From Desulfovibrio piger (GTDB lineage Bacteria > Desulfobacterota > Desulfovibrionia > Desulfovibrionales > Desulfovibrionaceae): a stretch of 64,000 bases of DNA. Below are positions 25,541 through 34,228 of this stretch, piece by piece. The notes beneath the pieces are model-generated. The model was not told the DNA's origin, searched no databases, and saw only the letters and a list, made by a program, of their open reading frames with translations. The translations under genes and the position numbers were made by a program. Where the stretch lies: positions 2,829,501-2,893,500 of the forward strand of contig NZ_OX636706.1 of NCBI RefSeq assembly GCF_951793255.1. The letters run 5' to 3'. Position 1 is the first letter of the stretch. The number at the start of each line of letters is the position of its first letter.

Positions 25541-27139
25541 ATGAGCTCGACACGTCGTCACGTCACCATCCTGATCATCGGTTCCGGCATCGCCGGTTGT
25601 ACTGCCGCCCTTACCCTGGCCGATGCCGGGCGTGACGTGCTGCTCATCAACGCCGGTCCCGACCTGGACGACGGCAACACCCCTCTGGCCCAGGGCGGCA
25701 TCATCTACAAGGCCGCAGATACCCCCCGTGACGCCGAAGCCCGCGCCCTCGAGCACGACATCCTCGTGGCGGGCCACCGCTACAACAACAACCGCGCCGT
25801 GCGCTTCCTCTGCCGTCAGGGCCCCGACTGCGTGGACAATATGCTCATCGAGCGCGCCGGGGTCGATTTTGACCGCAACGAGGACGGCACCTACAACCTC
25901 ACCCGCGAAGGCGGTCACGGTGCCCACCGCATCCTCCACAAGGCCGACTATTCCGGCCGCGCCCTCATGGACGGCCTGGCCGCCCAGGTGAAGATCCATC
26001 CGCGCATCACCTGCCTGCACAACCATTCGGCCATCGACCTGCTGACCACCCACCACCACGCCAAGAACTCCCAGTACCGCTACAGCGTCACCAACCGCTG
26101 CCTGGGCGCCTACGTGCTCAATGCCGAGACCGGCGAGCCCGAAACCATCCTGGCCGACTGGACCGTCCTGGCCACCGGCGGCGTGGGGCAGGTCTTCCTG
26201 CACTCCACCAACGCTCCCGGCTGTGTGGGGGCGGGCATCTCCATGGCCTTCCGCGCCGGTGTGGAACTGGCCAACCTGGAATTCATGCAGTTCCATCCCA
26301 CGGCCCTGTATGAGGAACGCAGCTACCGCCGTCCGCTCATCACCGAGGCCATGCGCGGTGAGGGCGCCCGTCTGCTGGACGACCGCGGCGAGGCCTTCAT
26401 GCTCCGCCACGACAAGCGCGGCGACCTGGCCCCCCGTGACGTGGTGGCCCAGGCCATGGTGGAAGAGATGCTGCGCCGGGGCGTGCCCTGCCTGTACCTC
26501 GATGTGAGCGGCGTCAAGCAGGATCTGCCCACGCGCTTCCCCACGGTCTTCAACCAGTGCCTTGAGATCGGCATCGACATCCGCAAGGAGCCCATCCCCG
26601 TAGTGCCCGCGGCCCACTACTTCTGCGGTGGCATCCTCACCGACACCTTCGGCCGTACGTCCATGCCCGGCCTGTACGCCATCGGTGAATGCGCCTGCAC
26701 CGGCCTGCACGGCGCCAACCGTCTGGCCAGCACTTCCCTGCTGGAAGCCGCCGTCTGGGGCCAGAGCTGCGGCCAGCACCTGGCGCGCATCACGGCCTCC
26801 GGCCGCGAAGCCATCCCCCGCGCCCTGGCGGCCGCCATCCCCGACTGGCGCCACGAAGGCAACGAGCACCACGACGACCCGGCCCTGGTGGCCCAGGACT
26901 GGGCCAACATCCGCAACACCATGTGGAACTACGTGGGCATCTCGCGCTCCAAGGCCCGCCTGCGCCGGGCTTTCGAAGACATGCGCGACCTGGTGCGCCA
27001 TATCCACGACTTCTACAAGGGCACGCGCATCTCCAAGCCGCTGGTGGATCTTTTCCACGGCTCCCAGACGGCCTACGTCATCACCCAGGCCGCCATGCGC
27101 AACAAGAACAGCATCGGCTGCCACCATCGCGTGGACTAG
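25541..27139 (+). CDS. nadB: L-aspartate oxidase
   Basis: FAD enzyme oxidising L-aspartate to iminoaspartate, the substrate of NadA; 532 aa. It has the FAD-binding GSGIAGCTAAL near residue 15, TPLAQGGI near 48, HGAHRILH near 128, the active-site FMQFHPTALY near 250, REG-like MRGEGARLLD near 272, and the PVVPAAHYFCGGI segment near 355, ending in a fumarate-reductase-like helical tail. In an anaerobe the electron acceptor is likely fumarate or quinone rather than O2 (known for the family). Last gene of the nad operon; AAGGAG upstream. Confidence 0.95.
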   Translation: MSSTRRHVTILIIGSGIAGCTAALTLADAGRDVLLINAGPDLDDGNTPLAQGGIIYKAADTPRDAEARALEHDILVAGHRYNNNRAVRFLCRQGPDCVDNMLIERAGVDFDRNEDGTYNLTREGGHGAHRILHKADYSGRALMDGLAAQVKIHPRITCLHNHSAIDLLTTHHHAKNSQYRYSVTNRCLGAYVLNAETGEPETILADWTVLATGGVGQVFLHSTNAPGCVGAGISMAFRAGVELANLEFMQFHPTALYEERSYRRPLITEAMRGEGARLLDDRGEAFMLRHDKRGDLAPRDVVAQAMVEEMLRRGVPCLYLDVSGVKQDLPTRFPTVFNQCLEIGIDIRKEPIPVVPAAHYFCGGILTDTFGRTSMPGLYAIGECACTGLHGANRLASTSLLEAAVWGQSCGQHLARITASGREAIPRALAAAIPDWRHEGNEHHDDPALVAQDWANIRNTMWNYVGISRSKARLRRAFEDMRDLVRHIHDFYKGTRISKPLVDLFHGSQTAYVITQAAMRNKNSIGCHHRVD

Positions 27140-27162
27140 CCTTTCCCCCTCCCAGCGACAAC

Positions 27163-27197
27163 GCGCCGTGGTCTTCGGGCCACGGCGCTTTCCGTTT
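27163..27197 (+). terminator. Terminator of the nad operon
   Basis: GCGCCGTGG/CCACGGCGC 9-bp stem with a TCTTCGGG loop, followed by TTTCCGTTTCC, 23 bp after nadB. Confidence 0.65.
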
Positions 27198-27307
27198 CCG
27201 CGTCCTCCAGGCTTTTTTTCTGTACAAGCAGCCGAAGCCCGGCTATTTTGAAAAAAGCCCCACCCTCAACAGGGGCCATCCATCCTTTTTTCCAAGGAAC
27301 TACTGCC

Positions 27308-28849
27308 ATGTCGAAAACAGCGAAAGGCCTGTCGGCCGCACTCATCATCTGTGTCCTCGCCGTCGTGGGGGGATTGTTCGCCTGCAAGCCTCTGGTGGAA
27401 CAGGCCGTCCGGGATGCCCTGCGCAATGTCAATCCCGACGCCACCATCTGCAGTATCGATACGGTGGACATCAATCCCCTGAGCTTCACCCTGAAACTCG
27501 GCAACATCCGTATCTCCGACCAGCGCACGTACGACACGGTCCTGAAAGAAGCCACCATGACGCTCAGCCCCCGCTTCGTCCTGGCCTGCGTGCCCTTCCT
27601 GCGGGACAGCATCCTGCCCGCCGCAGGGGACGCGCCCCTGTTCTCCAGCGCCACAGGACGTGATCTTACCGAGAAATCTTTGATACCGGGAGAGCCCATG
27701 ACCTGCACGGTGGAGGCCCTCACCTCCGGCCCTGTGGCCATGGACGCCGCTGTGCTCAAACGTCTGCTGAACGGGCAGCAGGTGCCCGAGGGTGAATTCA
27801 TGATCTCCATCATCGCGGAGAAGGTCACCTACGGGCCCGTCCGCATCAGCAGCACGGCCCCCGAAACGCCGATGCAGAGCTCCGTCGCCGCCGTCAGCAT
27901 CGAAGGCGTGGACCGCCGCACCTGGAAGCGGATGACTCTGGATGCCACCGAGGTCATCATCCGGTCCGAAGGCGCGTTCAAGATGGGCAAGATGGAGATC
28001 CGCGACATCTTCCTGCCCGACGCTGACGGGTTCGGGCGTTTCCTCAGCCTGGTCCGCCGTGCCGACGATCTCTCCGTCGATGCATTCGAACCCCAGCTCG
28101 AAGCCCTGATCCTGGAAGCCGCGCGGCCCCGGAAGGATGCCGCCGGCAAGCAGATGATGACCCGGCCCCTCTTCGGTCAGCTGGCCATCAGGGATGTCGA
28201 CATTATCGAATCGCCCGGCAGGACGAACGAGAACCTGTTCCATGCCAGCGATATGCAGTTCGACTGGCTGGGGCTCGCCCCCCATCATTTCAAGAGCAGC
28301 CTGACCTGCGACTTTTCCACCAGGCCCTTCCGCGAGATGTTCGCCATCCCGGGCAAGGAGCGCATCACCCTCAAGTGGCAGGACGATACCCTGGGAAAGA
28401 CGGGCGCTGCCGGTAAGGACCTCCTGCGCCAGACGGGCCGCCTGAGCCTGGAAGGCCTGGCCGATCTGGACTATGCCTACGACTTTTTCAGTGAAGACCC
28501 GAGCATGATGGATGCCGCCGTCTCCGACCTGTCGCTGGATCTGCACGATCATGGTCTGACGGCTGTCCTGGCCTACAATATCGATCCCCGTCCCGAGGCC
28601 ATGGAAGCCATGATGCCCCTGCTGGGCGCCTCTTTGAGCAGAGACCTCGGTGATCCCGCTGATGCGGAAGCCATCCAGACCTTCCTGGCCCGCCCCGGCA
28701 GCCTGTCCATCCGCAGCGAGGACCCGGCCCAGCTCATGCCCTGGATCCAGTTCCTCGATCCCGCCGCCCTGGGCCGCATGCTGGCGATCACGGCAACGCC
28801 CGGTGAAAAGTCCCTGCCGGAGCAGATGAAGGCACTTATGGCCCGCTAG
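27308..28849 (+). CDS. AsmA/DUF748-like envelope protein of unknown function
   Basis: 513 aa. The N-terminus MSKTAKGLSAALIICVLAVV is a membrane anchor or uncleaved signal. The following segment (VNPDATICSIDTVDINPLSFTLK) resembles the start of AsmA/DUF748-type periplasmic proteins, where a short strand-rich repeat '..NPLSF.L.LGN..I' recurs. The rest is predicted to be periplasmic and beta-rich, with no catalytic motif that I can see. The start is preceded by AAGGA. It follows the nad operon after a terminator and ends at a strong terminator, so it is monocistronic. Similarity is judged by eye only; a remote envelope lipid or assembly role is possible. Confidence 0.7.
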   Translation: MSKTAKGLSAALIICVLAVVGGLFACKPLVEQAVRDALRNVNPDATICSIDTVDINPLSFTLKLGNIRISDQRTYDTVLKEATMTLSPRFVLACVPFLRDSILPAAGDAPLFSSATGRDLTEKSLIPGEPMTCTVEALTSGPVAMDAAVLKRLLNGQQVPEGEFMISIIAEKVTYGPVRISSTAPETPMQSSVAAVSIEGVDRRTWKRMTLDATEVIIRSEGAFKMGKMEIRDIFLPDADGFGRFLSLVRRADDLSVDAFEPQLEALILEAARPRKDAAGKQMMTRPLFGQLAIRDVDIIESPGRTNENLFHASDMQFDWLGLAPHHFKSSLTCDFSTRPFREMFAIPGKERITLKWQDDTLGKTGAAGKDLLRQTGRLSLEGLADLDYAYDFFSEDPSMMDAAVSDLSLDLHDHGLTAVLAYNIDPRPEAMEAMMPLLGASLSRDLGDPADAEAIQTFLARPGSLSIRSEDPAQLMPWIQFLDPAALGRMLAITATPGEKSLPEQMKALMAR

Positions 28850-28902
28850 GCCCGCACCGGCCGCAGGGGCCCTCCGCTCCCTGGGCCCTGCCCTGACTGA
28901 CA

Positions 28903-28936
28903 GGAACGCTCCCTTCAGGGAGCGTTCCTTTTTTTC
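28903..28936 (+). terminator. Strong terminator after the AsmA-like gene
   Basis: GGAACGCTCCC/GGGAGCGTTCC 11-bp perfect stem with a TTCA loop and eight Ts. Confidence 0.95.
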
Positions 28937-29114
28937 GTCCCTGCAGCAGAAGGCGCGGGATCGTCCGGTGCCGGCAAGGCGCTCCCTCCCGCAGGGCTCG
29001 GGGGCATCATGGTGCTGGCGAAAAATCCATTTTTCAGCCATAGTCATCTGTGCGGCATCGGACAGGATGCCTCCTGCCCGCGCTGCCAAACTTTTTTGCC
29101 CATCGGGAGTTACC

Positions 29115-30308
29115 ATGAAGACACTTTGGCTGAAAAAAGGGGAAGACCGCCGCATCCGTGCCGGCCACCTGTGGATTTTCAGCAACGAGATAGACAGCGC
29201 CAAAAGTCCCCTGCCCGACTTTGAGCCCGGCGAGAACGCCACCCTGCGCGACGCGCGCGGGGCCGTGCTGGGCAGCGTCTTCGTCAACCCGCATTCGCTC
29301 ATCTGCGCCCGTCTCTACAGCCGCAAGGCCGACCTGCCCCTGGACGCGGACCTGCTGCGCCAGCGTCTGCAAAGCGCCCTGGGCCTGCGCCAGCGCCTCT
29401 ACAACCAGCCCTGGTACCGCCTGTGCCACGGCGAGGGCGATCTGCTGCCCGGCCTGGTCATGGACCGTTTCGGCGACCACCTCACCGTGCAGGTCGGCAC
29501 CTGGGGCATGGAAGCCCGCAAGGAAGAACTGCGCGAAGTGCTGGGCGAACTTTTGCAGCCCCGCTCCATCCTTTGGGACAATGATATCGCCGCCCGTTCG
29601 CTGGAAGGCCTGCCCCGCGAGAACGAGAGCGAGGGCCCGGTGCCCGACGTGCTGGAAGTGCCGGAAAACGGCTGCATCTTCCGGGCCCCCCTGCAGGGCG
29701 GCCAGAAGACCGGCTGGTTCTATGACCAGCGCCGCAACCGCCGCGAGGCCGCCCGCTACGCCGCAGGCGCCGATGTGCTGGACATCTTTTGCTACGCCGG
29801 CGGCTTCGGCGGGACGGCCGCCGCTGCCGGTGCCCGTTCCGTGACCTTCCTGGACGCCTCGCCGCAGGCCCTGGCCCTGGCCACGGAGAACGCGGCCCGC
29901 AACGCGCCCGAACTGGCCCGCACCAAGGCCATCGAAGGCCTGTGCGGCGATGCCTTCGAACGTCTGGCCGAGCTGGACGCCCAGGGCCGCCGCTTCTCGC
30001 TCATCTGCCTGGATCCGCCCGCCTTCATCAAGCGCCGCAAGGACTTTGCCCAGGGCCTGGCCGCCTACCGCAAGATCAATGCCCTGGCCATGCAGCTCTT
30101 GACGCCGGGCGGTGTCTTTGTAAGCTGTTCCTGTTCACACCACCTGCCCGCCGAGTCCCTGCGTTCCTGCGTGCAGCAGGCCGCCGCCCGCCGCAAGTGG
30201 CAGGCCCGCATCCTCTATGCGGGCGGACAGGGTGCGGACCATCCCGTGCATGCTGCCATGCCCGAGACGGCCTATCTCAAATGTTTCATCGCGCATCTGC
30301 TGCCGTAA
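29115..30308 (+). CDS. rlmI: Class I SAM-dependent rRNA methyltransferase, RlmI type
   Basis: 397 aa; predicted 23S rRNA cytosine-5 methyltransferase. N-terminal PUA domain (about 1-85, with RAGHLWIFSNEI), a central RlmI-specific domain, and a C-terminal Rossmann methyltransferase. The SAM motif is DVLDIFCYAGGFGG near residue 220, motif IV is CLDPPAFIKRRKD near 298, and the catalytic cysteine block is SCSCSHHL near 338. GGGAG precedes the start. Followed after 21 bp by an aminotransferase gene. Specificity for C1962 is by family resemblance only. Confidence 0.9.
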   Translation: MKTLWLKKGEDRRIRAGHLWIFSNEIDSAKSPLPDFEPGENATLRDARGAVLGSVFVNPHSLICARLYSRKADLPLDADLLRQRLQSALGLRQRLYNQPWYRLCHGEGDLLPGLVMDRFGDHLTVQVGTWGMEARKEELREVLGELLQPRSILWDNDIAARSLEGLPRENESEGPVPDVLEVPENGCIFRAPLQGGQKTGWFYDQRRNRREAARYAAGADVLDIFCYAGGFGGTAAAAGARSVTFLDASPQALALATENAARNAPELARTKAIEGLCGDAFERLAELDAQGRRFSLICLDPPAFIKRRKDFAQGLAAYRKINALAMQLLTPGGVFVSCSCSHHLPAESLRSCVQQAAARRKWQARILYAGGQGADHPVHAAMPETAYLKCFIAHLLP

Positions 30309-30329
30309 GCGGCGCATAAAGGACGCATC

Positions 30330-31517
30330 ATGCTCAACAAAAAACGCCTCCTGACCCCCGGCCCCACGCCCCTGCCCGAAGAAGTCCGCCTTGCTCTGGC
30401 CCAGGACATGATCCACCACCGCAAGGGCCAGTTCAAGGAAATCATGCAGCGCGTACAGGGCCACCTGCGCGAGCTTTTCGGCACCACGCAGCCCGTCCTG
30501 CCCCTGTCCTGCTCCGGCAGCGGCGCCATGACCGCCGCCGTCTACAACCTGTTCGCCCCCGGCGAGAAAGTGCTGGTGGCCGAAGCCGGCAAGTTCGGCG
30601 AGCGCTGGGTGGAGATCGCCCGCTCCCGCGGTCTGGAATGCACCGTGCTGTCCGCCCCCTGGGGACAGGCCGTCAAGGCCGAGGACGTGGCCGCCGCCCT
30701 GGACGCCGATCCCGACATCCGCGGCGTGCTGATCCAGATGTCCGAGACCTCCACCGGCGTGCTCCATCCCGTGCGTGAGGTGGCGGCCATCACCCGCACC
30801 CGCAACGTGCTCTGCGTGGTGGACGGCATCTCCGGTGTCAGCCTCTCTCCTTGCCCCATGGACCAGTGGGGAGTGGACTGCCTGGTCACCGGCTCCCAGA
30901 AAGGCCTGATGCTGCCCCCCGGCCTGGCCCTGCTGGCCCTTTCCGCCCGCGCCTGGGACAAGGCCGAAAAGACCGGTACCGGCTGCTTCTATTTCGACCT
31001 GTGCCGCGAACGCGACAACGTGCTCAAGAACCAGACCCGTTTCACCACGCCCGTGAACCTCATCGTGGGCCTGGACGTGAGCCTGAAGATGCTGCTGGCC
31101 GGCGGCCTGGATGCCGTCTACCGCAAGCAGTGGGCCCTGACCATGTTCACCCGTGCCGCCGTCAAGGCCATGGGCCTGGAACTGCTGGCGCCCGATGACT
31201 TCGCCTGGGGCATCACCAGCGTGCTGCTGCCCGAAGGCGTGGACGGCAATGAGGTCCTGCGCCTGGCTGCCGAAAAGCACGGCATCTACATGGCCGGCGG
31301 ACAGGACCAGCTCAAGGGCCGCATCGTGCGCATCGGCCACATGGGCTGGGTGGACTGGGCCGACATGGCCGCGGGCCTCTACGCCCTGGAACGCAGCATC
31401 GTGGACGCCGGCGGCTACATCGGCGCGCGCAACTACCTCGAACAGGGCCTGGCCGTGTACCGTGCCGCCCTCGAAGTGACGCCCGGCACGCCCGTGAGCT
31501 GCCCCGCCGTCCGCTAG
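30330..31517 (+). CDS. Class V aminotransferase (alanine-glyoxylate/serine-pyruvate type)
   Basis: PLP enzyme of 395 aa. The N-terminal TPGPTPLPEEV motif and HHRKGQF segment are the usual start of the small-subunit/soluble hydrogenase-like and alanine-glyoxylate aminotransferases. The PLP Lys is in TGSQKGLM near residue 192, with VVDGISG (PLP-binding Asp) near 165. Substrate is uncertain: alanine-glyoxylate, serine-pyruvate and phosphoserine-like activities are all possible for this clade. It sits between rlmI and DUF1844-argC and may be co-transcribed with them; no His or Arg gene neighbours besides argC. Confidence 0.88.
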   Translation: MLNKKRLLTPGPTPLPEEVRLALAQDMIHHRKGQFKEIMQRVQGHLRELFGTTQPVLPLSCSGSGAMTAAVYNLFAPGEKVLVAEAGKFGERWVEIARSRGLECTVLSAPWGQAVKAEDVAAALDADPDIRGVLIQMSETSTGVLHPVREVAAITRTRNVLCVVDGISGVSLSPCPMDQWGVDCLVTGSQKGLMLPPGLALLALSARAWDKAEKTGTGCFYFDLCRERDNVLKNQTRFTTPVNLIVGLDVSLKMLLAGGLDAVYRKQWALTMFTRAAVKAMGLELLAPDDFAWGITSVLLPEGVDGNEVLRLAAEKHGIYMAGGQDQLKGRIVRIGHMGWVDWADMAAGLYALERSIVDAGGYIGARNYLEQGLAVYRAALEVTPGTPVSCPAVR

Positions 31518-31599
31518 ATCACAGCAGCGGCCGCTGCGGCGGCCGCACCGCTTTCGGGGCTGCCGGACGGCCCCCGGAGCGCATCAGCAGGAGAACAGC

Positions 31600-31896
31600 A
31601 TGAGTCAGAACCAATGCGGCTGCGGCGGCAAGGGCCCCCTGCCGGAAGTGACCTTCTCCACCTTCGTCCTTTCCCTGGCGTCCGCCGCCCTCGTGCATCT
31701 GGGCGAGGTGGCCGACCCCGAGACCGGCCAGACCGGCCAGCAGCCGGAACTTGCCCGGCACAGCATCAGCATGCTGGAGATGCTGCATGAAAAGACCACC
31801 AAGGGGCTGGACGAACAGGAGCGCAAGATGCTGGAGAGCATCCTTTACGAATTGCGCATGAAATACGTCATCAAATGCGGCCCGGACAGCAAATAA
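31600..31896 (+). CDS. DUF1844 family protein
   Basis: 98 aa. The core LPEVTFSTFVLSLASAALVHLGE near residue 14 is the signature of DUF1844, a small conserved protein of unknown function, followed by the PELARHSISMLEML.EKTTKGL helix. A Cys/Gly cluster CGCGG lies at the N-terminus. The start has AGGAGA about 8 bp upstream. It ends 11 bp before argC, so it is probably co-transcribed. Cellular role unknown. Confidence 0.88.
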   Translation: MSQNQCGCGGKGPLPEVTFSTFVLSLASAALVHLGEVADPETGQTGQQPELARHSISMLEMLHEKTTKGLDEQERKMLESILYELRMKYVIKCGPDSK

Positions 31897-31907
31897 AGGA
31901 GAGGGAG

Positions 31908-32960
31908 ATGAAGATATTCAAAGTGGGTCTTGTGGGCGTCACCGGGTACACCGGCATGGAACTGGCCCGGCTGCTGGCCAGCCACCCCCGCATGAAACTG
32001 GAGATGGCCTGTTCCCGTACCGAATCCGGCCTGCGCCTGGGCGAGTTCTATCCCTTCCTCGAAGGCCTGCCCGGTTCTGACGTGGTCATCAGCATCTTCG
32101 ATGCCAAGGAAGCCGCCCGCCGCTGCGACCTGGTCTTCCTGGCCGTGCCCCACGGCAAGGCCATGGAGATGGCCGGCGAACTGCTGGAGGCCGGGACCCG
32201 TGTCATCGACCTTTCCGCCGACTTCCGCCTGCGCGACGTCAATGTCTATGAAGACTGGTATGTGCCCCACACCCGCCGCGAGCTGCTGCCCGAGGCCGTC
32301 TACGGCCTGCCCGAGCTCTACGCCGCCGAGACCGCCAAGGCCCGCCTGGTGGCCAACCCCGGCTGCTATCCCTCGTCGGGCATCCTGGGCCTGTACGCCG
32401 CCTTCAAGCATGGCCTGATCTCGCCGGACAACATCGTCATCGACTCCAAGTCCGGCACCTCCGGCGCGGGCCGCAAGCCCGTGGTACCCTCCCTGTTCTG
32501 CGAAGTCTACGACACCTTCCGCGCCTACGGTCTGGGCAAGCACCGCCATACCCCCGAGATCGAGCAGGAATACAGCCGCGCCGCCGGTTGCGACGTGCGC
32601 GTCTCCTTCAACCCGCATCTGGTGCCCATGGTGCGCGGCATCCTGTCCACCATCTACACCACCCTGCGCAAGCCCGGCACCACCCTGGACGAAGTCCACG
32701 CCGCCTACTGCGAGACCTGGGCCCAGAGCCCCTGGGTCCGCGTGCTGCCCAAGGGCAAGCTGCCCGAGACCCGCTTCGTGCGCGGCAGCATGTTCTGCGA
32801 CCTCGGCCTGGTGGTGGACCCGCGTACCAACCGCCTCATCGTGGTCTCGGCCATCGACAACCTCTGCCGCGGTGCCTCCGGCCAGGCCCTGGCCAATGCC
32901 AACCTCATGTGCGGCCTGCCCGTGGACTGCGGCCTCAACGCCGCGCCCATGCTGCCCTAG
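31908..32960 (+). CDS. argC: N-acetyl-gamma-glutamyl-phosphate reductase
   Basis: NADPH-dependent enzyme of arginine synthesis that reduces N-acetylglutamyl phosphate to the semialdehyde; 350 aa, type 1. NADP-binding GVTGYTGMEL near residue 10, catalytic Cys in NPGCYPSS near 150, GTSGAGRK near 183, and the HRHTPEIEQE stretch near 210. Strong GGAGAGGGAG before the ATG. No other arg gene lies nearby; the following hypD gene begins 12 bp later, so the two are probably co-transcribed. Confidence 0.96.
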   Translation: MKIFKVGLVGVTGYTGMELARLLASHPRMKLEMACSRTESGLRLGEFYPFLEGLPGSDVVISIFDAKEAARRCDLVFLAVPHGKAMEMAGELLEAGTRVIDLSADFRLRDVNVYEDWYVPHTRRELLPEAVYGLPELYAAETAKARLVANPGCYPSSGILGLYAAFKHGLISPDNIVIDSKSGTSGAGRKPVVPSLFCEVYDTFRAYGLGKHRHTPEIEQEYSRAAGCDVRVSFNPHLVPMVRGILSTIYTTLRKPGTTLDEVHAAYCETWAQSPWVRVLPKGKLPETRFVRGSMFCDLGLVVDPRTNRLIVVSAIDNLCRGASGQALANANLMCGLPVDCGLNAAPMLP

Positions 32961-32972
32961 CCGAGGCCTGCC

Positions 32973-34064
32973 ATGTCCCTGAGCTCTCCCTATCAGGACC
33001 CCGCGCTCTGCCGCGCCCTGCTGGACCGCCTGCAAACGGCCCTGGACGGCCGCGAGCTGCGCTTCATGGAAGTCTGCGGCACGCACACCGTGTCCATCTT
33101 CCAGAGCGGCCTGCGTTCCCTGCTGCCCAAGGAAGTCACGCACCTGTCCGGGCCGGGCTGCCCCGTCTGCGTCACCCACGACGCCGAAGTGGCCGCCTTC
33201 CTCGATCTGGCCGGTCGTGACGGCGTCATCATCGCCACCTTCGGCGACCTGCTGCGCGTGCCCGGCCCCGGCGGCCGCAGCCTCAAGCACGCCCAGGCCC
33301 AGGGGGCCCGCATCGAGATCGTCTACTCGCCGCTGGACGCCCTGAACATCGCCGCCGCCAACCCCGGTGACACCGTGGTCTTCCTGGGCATCGGCTTCGA
33401 GACCACCGCACCCACCGTGGCCGCCACCCTCATGATGGCCGAGCAGCGCAAGCTGGACAATTTCTGCGTGCTTTCCCTGCACAAGCTGGTGCCGCCCGTG
33501 CTGCGCGCCCTGCTGGACGACAAGGACGGCTGCGGTGTCCAGGCCTTTTTGCTGCCGGGGCACGTCTCCACCATCCTCGGCCTGGAGCCCTACGGCTTCC
33601 TGGCCTCGGAATACCGCGTCCCCGCCGTGGTGGGCGGCTTCGAGCCCGTGGACATCCTGCAGGCCCTCTGCATCATGGCCGAACAGCGCCGCGATGACGC
33701 CCCGGCCGTGGTCAATGCCTACCAGCGCGCCGTCAGCGACCAGGGCAATCCCCGCGCCCGCGCCCTGCTGGAGACCTACTTCATGCCGTCCGACGCCCTG
33801 TGGCGCGGCCTGGGCCCCATCCCGAACAGCGGCCTGGCCCTGCGGCCCGCCTATGAGCGCTTCGATGCCATGAAGCGCCTCGACATCACCCTGCCGGACG
33901 TGCCGCCCCTGCCGGGCTGCCGCTGCGGGCAGGTGCTCAAGGGACGCATCACGCCGCCGCAATGCCCCCTGTTCGGCAAGGCCTGTACCCCGGCCAGCCC
34001 CGTGGGGCCCTGCATGGTCTCCACCGAAGGCAGCTGCGCGGCCTACTTCAAGTATATGGCTTAG
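32973..34064 (+). CDS. hypD: [NiFe]-hydrogenase maturation protein HypD
   Basis: Iron-sulfur scaffold (with HypC) for assembling the Fe(CN)2CO moiety of [NiFe] hydrogenase; 363 aa. All family motifs are seen: CGTHT near residue 34, GPGCPVC near 64, the GFETTAPTVAA stretch near 135, and the C-terminal [4Fe-4S]-binding GCRCGQVLKG and CPLFGKACTP motifs near 312-336. Gene follows argC by 12 bp. hypC, hypA, hypB and hypF are not in the window. It is separated from hypE by a terminator. Confidence 0.96.
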   Translation: MSLSSPYQDPALCRALLDRLQTALDGRELRFMEVCGTHTVSIFQSGLRSLLPKEVTHLSGPGCPVCVTHDAEVAAFLDLAGRDGVIIATFGDLLRVPGPGGRSLKHAQAQGARIEIVYSPLDALNIAAANPGDTVVFLGIGFETTAPTVAATLMMAEQRKLDNFCVLSLHKLVPPVLRALLDDKDGCGVQAFLLPGHVSTILGLEPYGFLASEYRVPAVVGGFEPVDILQALCIMAEQRRDDAPAVVNAYQRAVSDQGNPRARALLETYFMPSDALWRGLGPIPNSGLALRPAYERFDAMKRLDITLPDVPPLPGCRCGQVLKGRITPPQCPLFGKACTPASPVGPCMVSTEGSCAAYFKYMA

Positions 34065-34145
34065 GAGCGGGATCTCTCCGGCTGCCCATGCCGCGCACAT
34101 CCTGAGCGTCGGTATGGACAGCCGCAGCATCCTGCCTCTGGACAG

Positions 34146-34174
34146 ACGGGGAAGGGGCACCTTCCCCGTTTTTT
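34146..34174 (+). terminator. Terminator between hypD and hypE
   Basis: ACGGGGAAGG/CCTTCCCCGT 10-bp perfect stem with a GGCA loop followed by six Ts, 82 bp after the hypD stop and 55 bp before hypE. Confidence 0.9.
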
Positions 34175-34228
34175 CCGGCCCGCGCCGCAGCGACGCCCGG
34201 CCGTAACCCCAAGACTCCCGGGATCATC

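Noticed and set aside
24131..27127. Minus-strand frame of about 1000 codons antisense to nadC-nadA-nadB
   Set aside because: Spans three unrelated genes and the two gaps between them; rejected as a shadow of the high GC at third positions.
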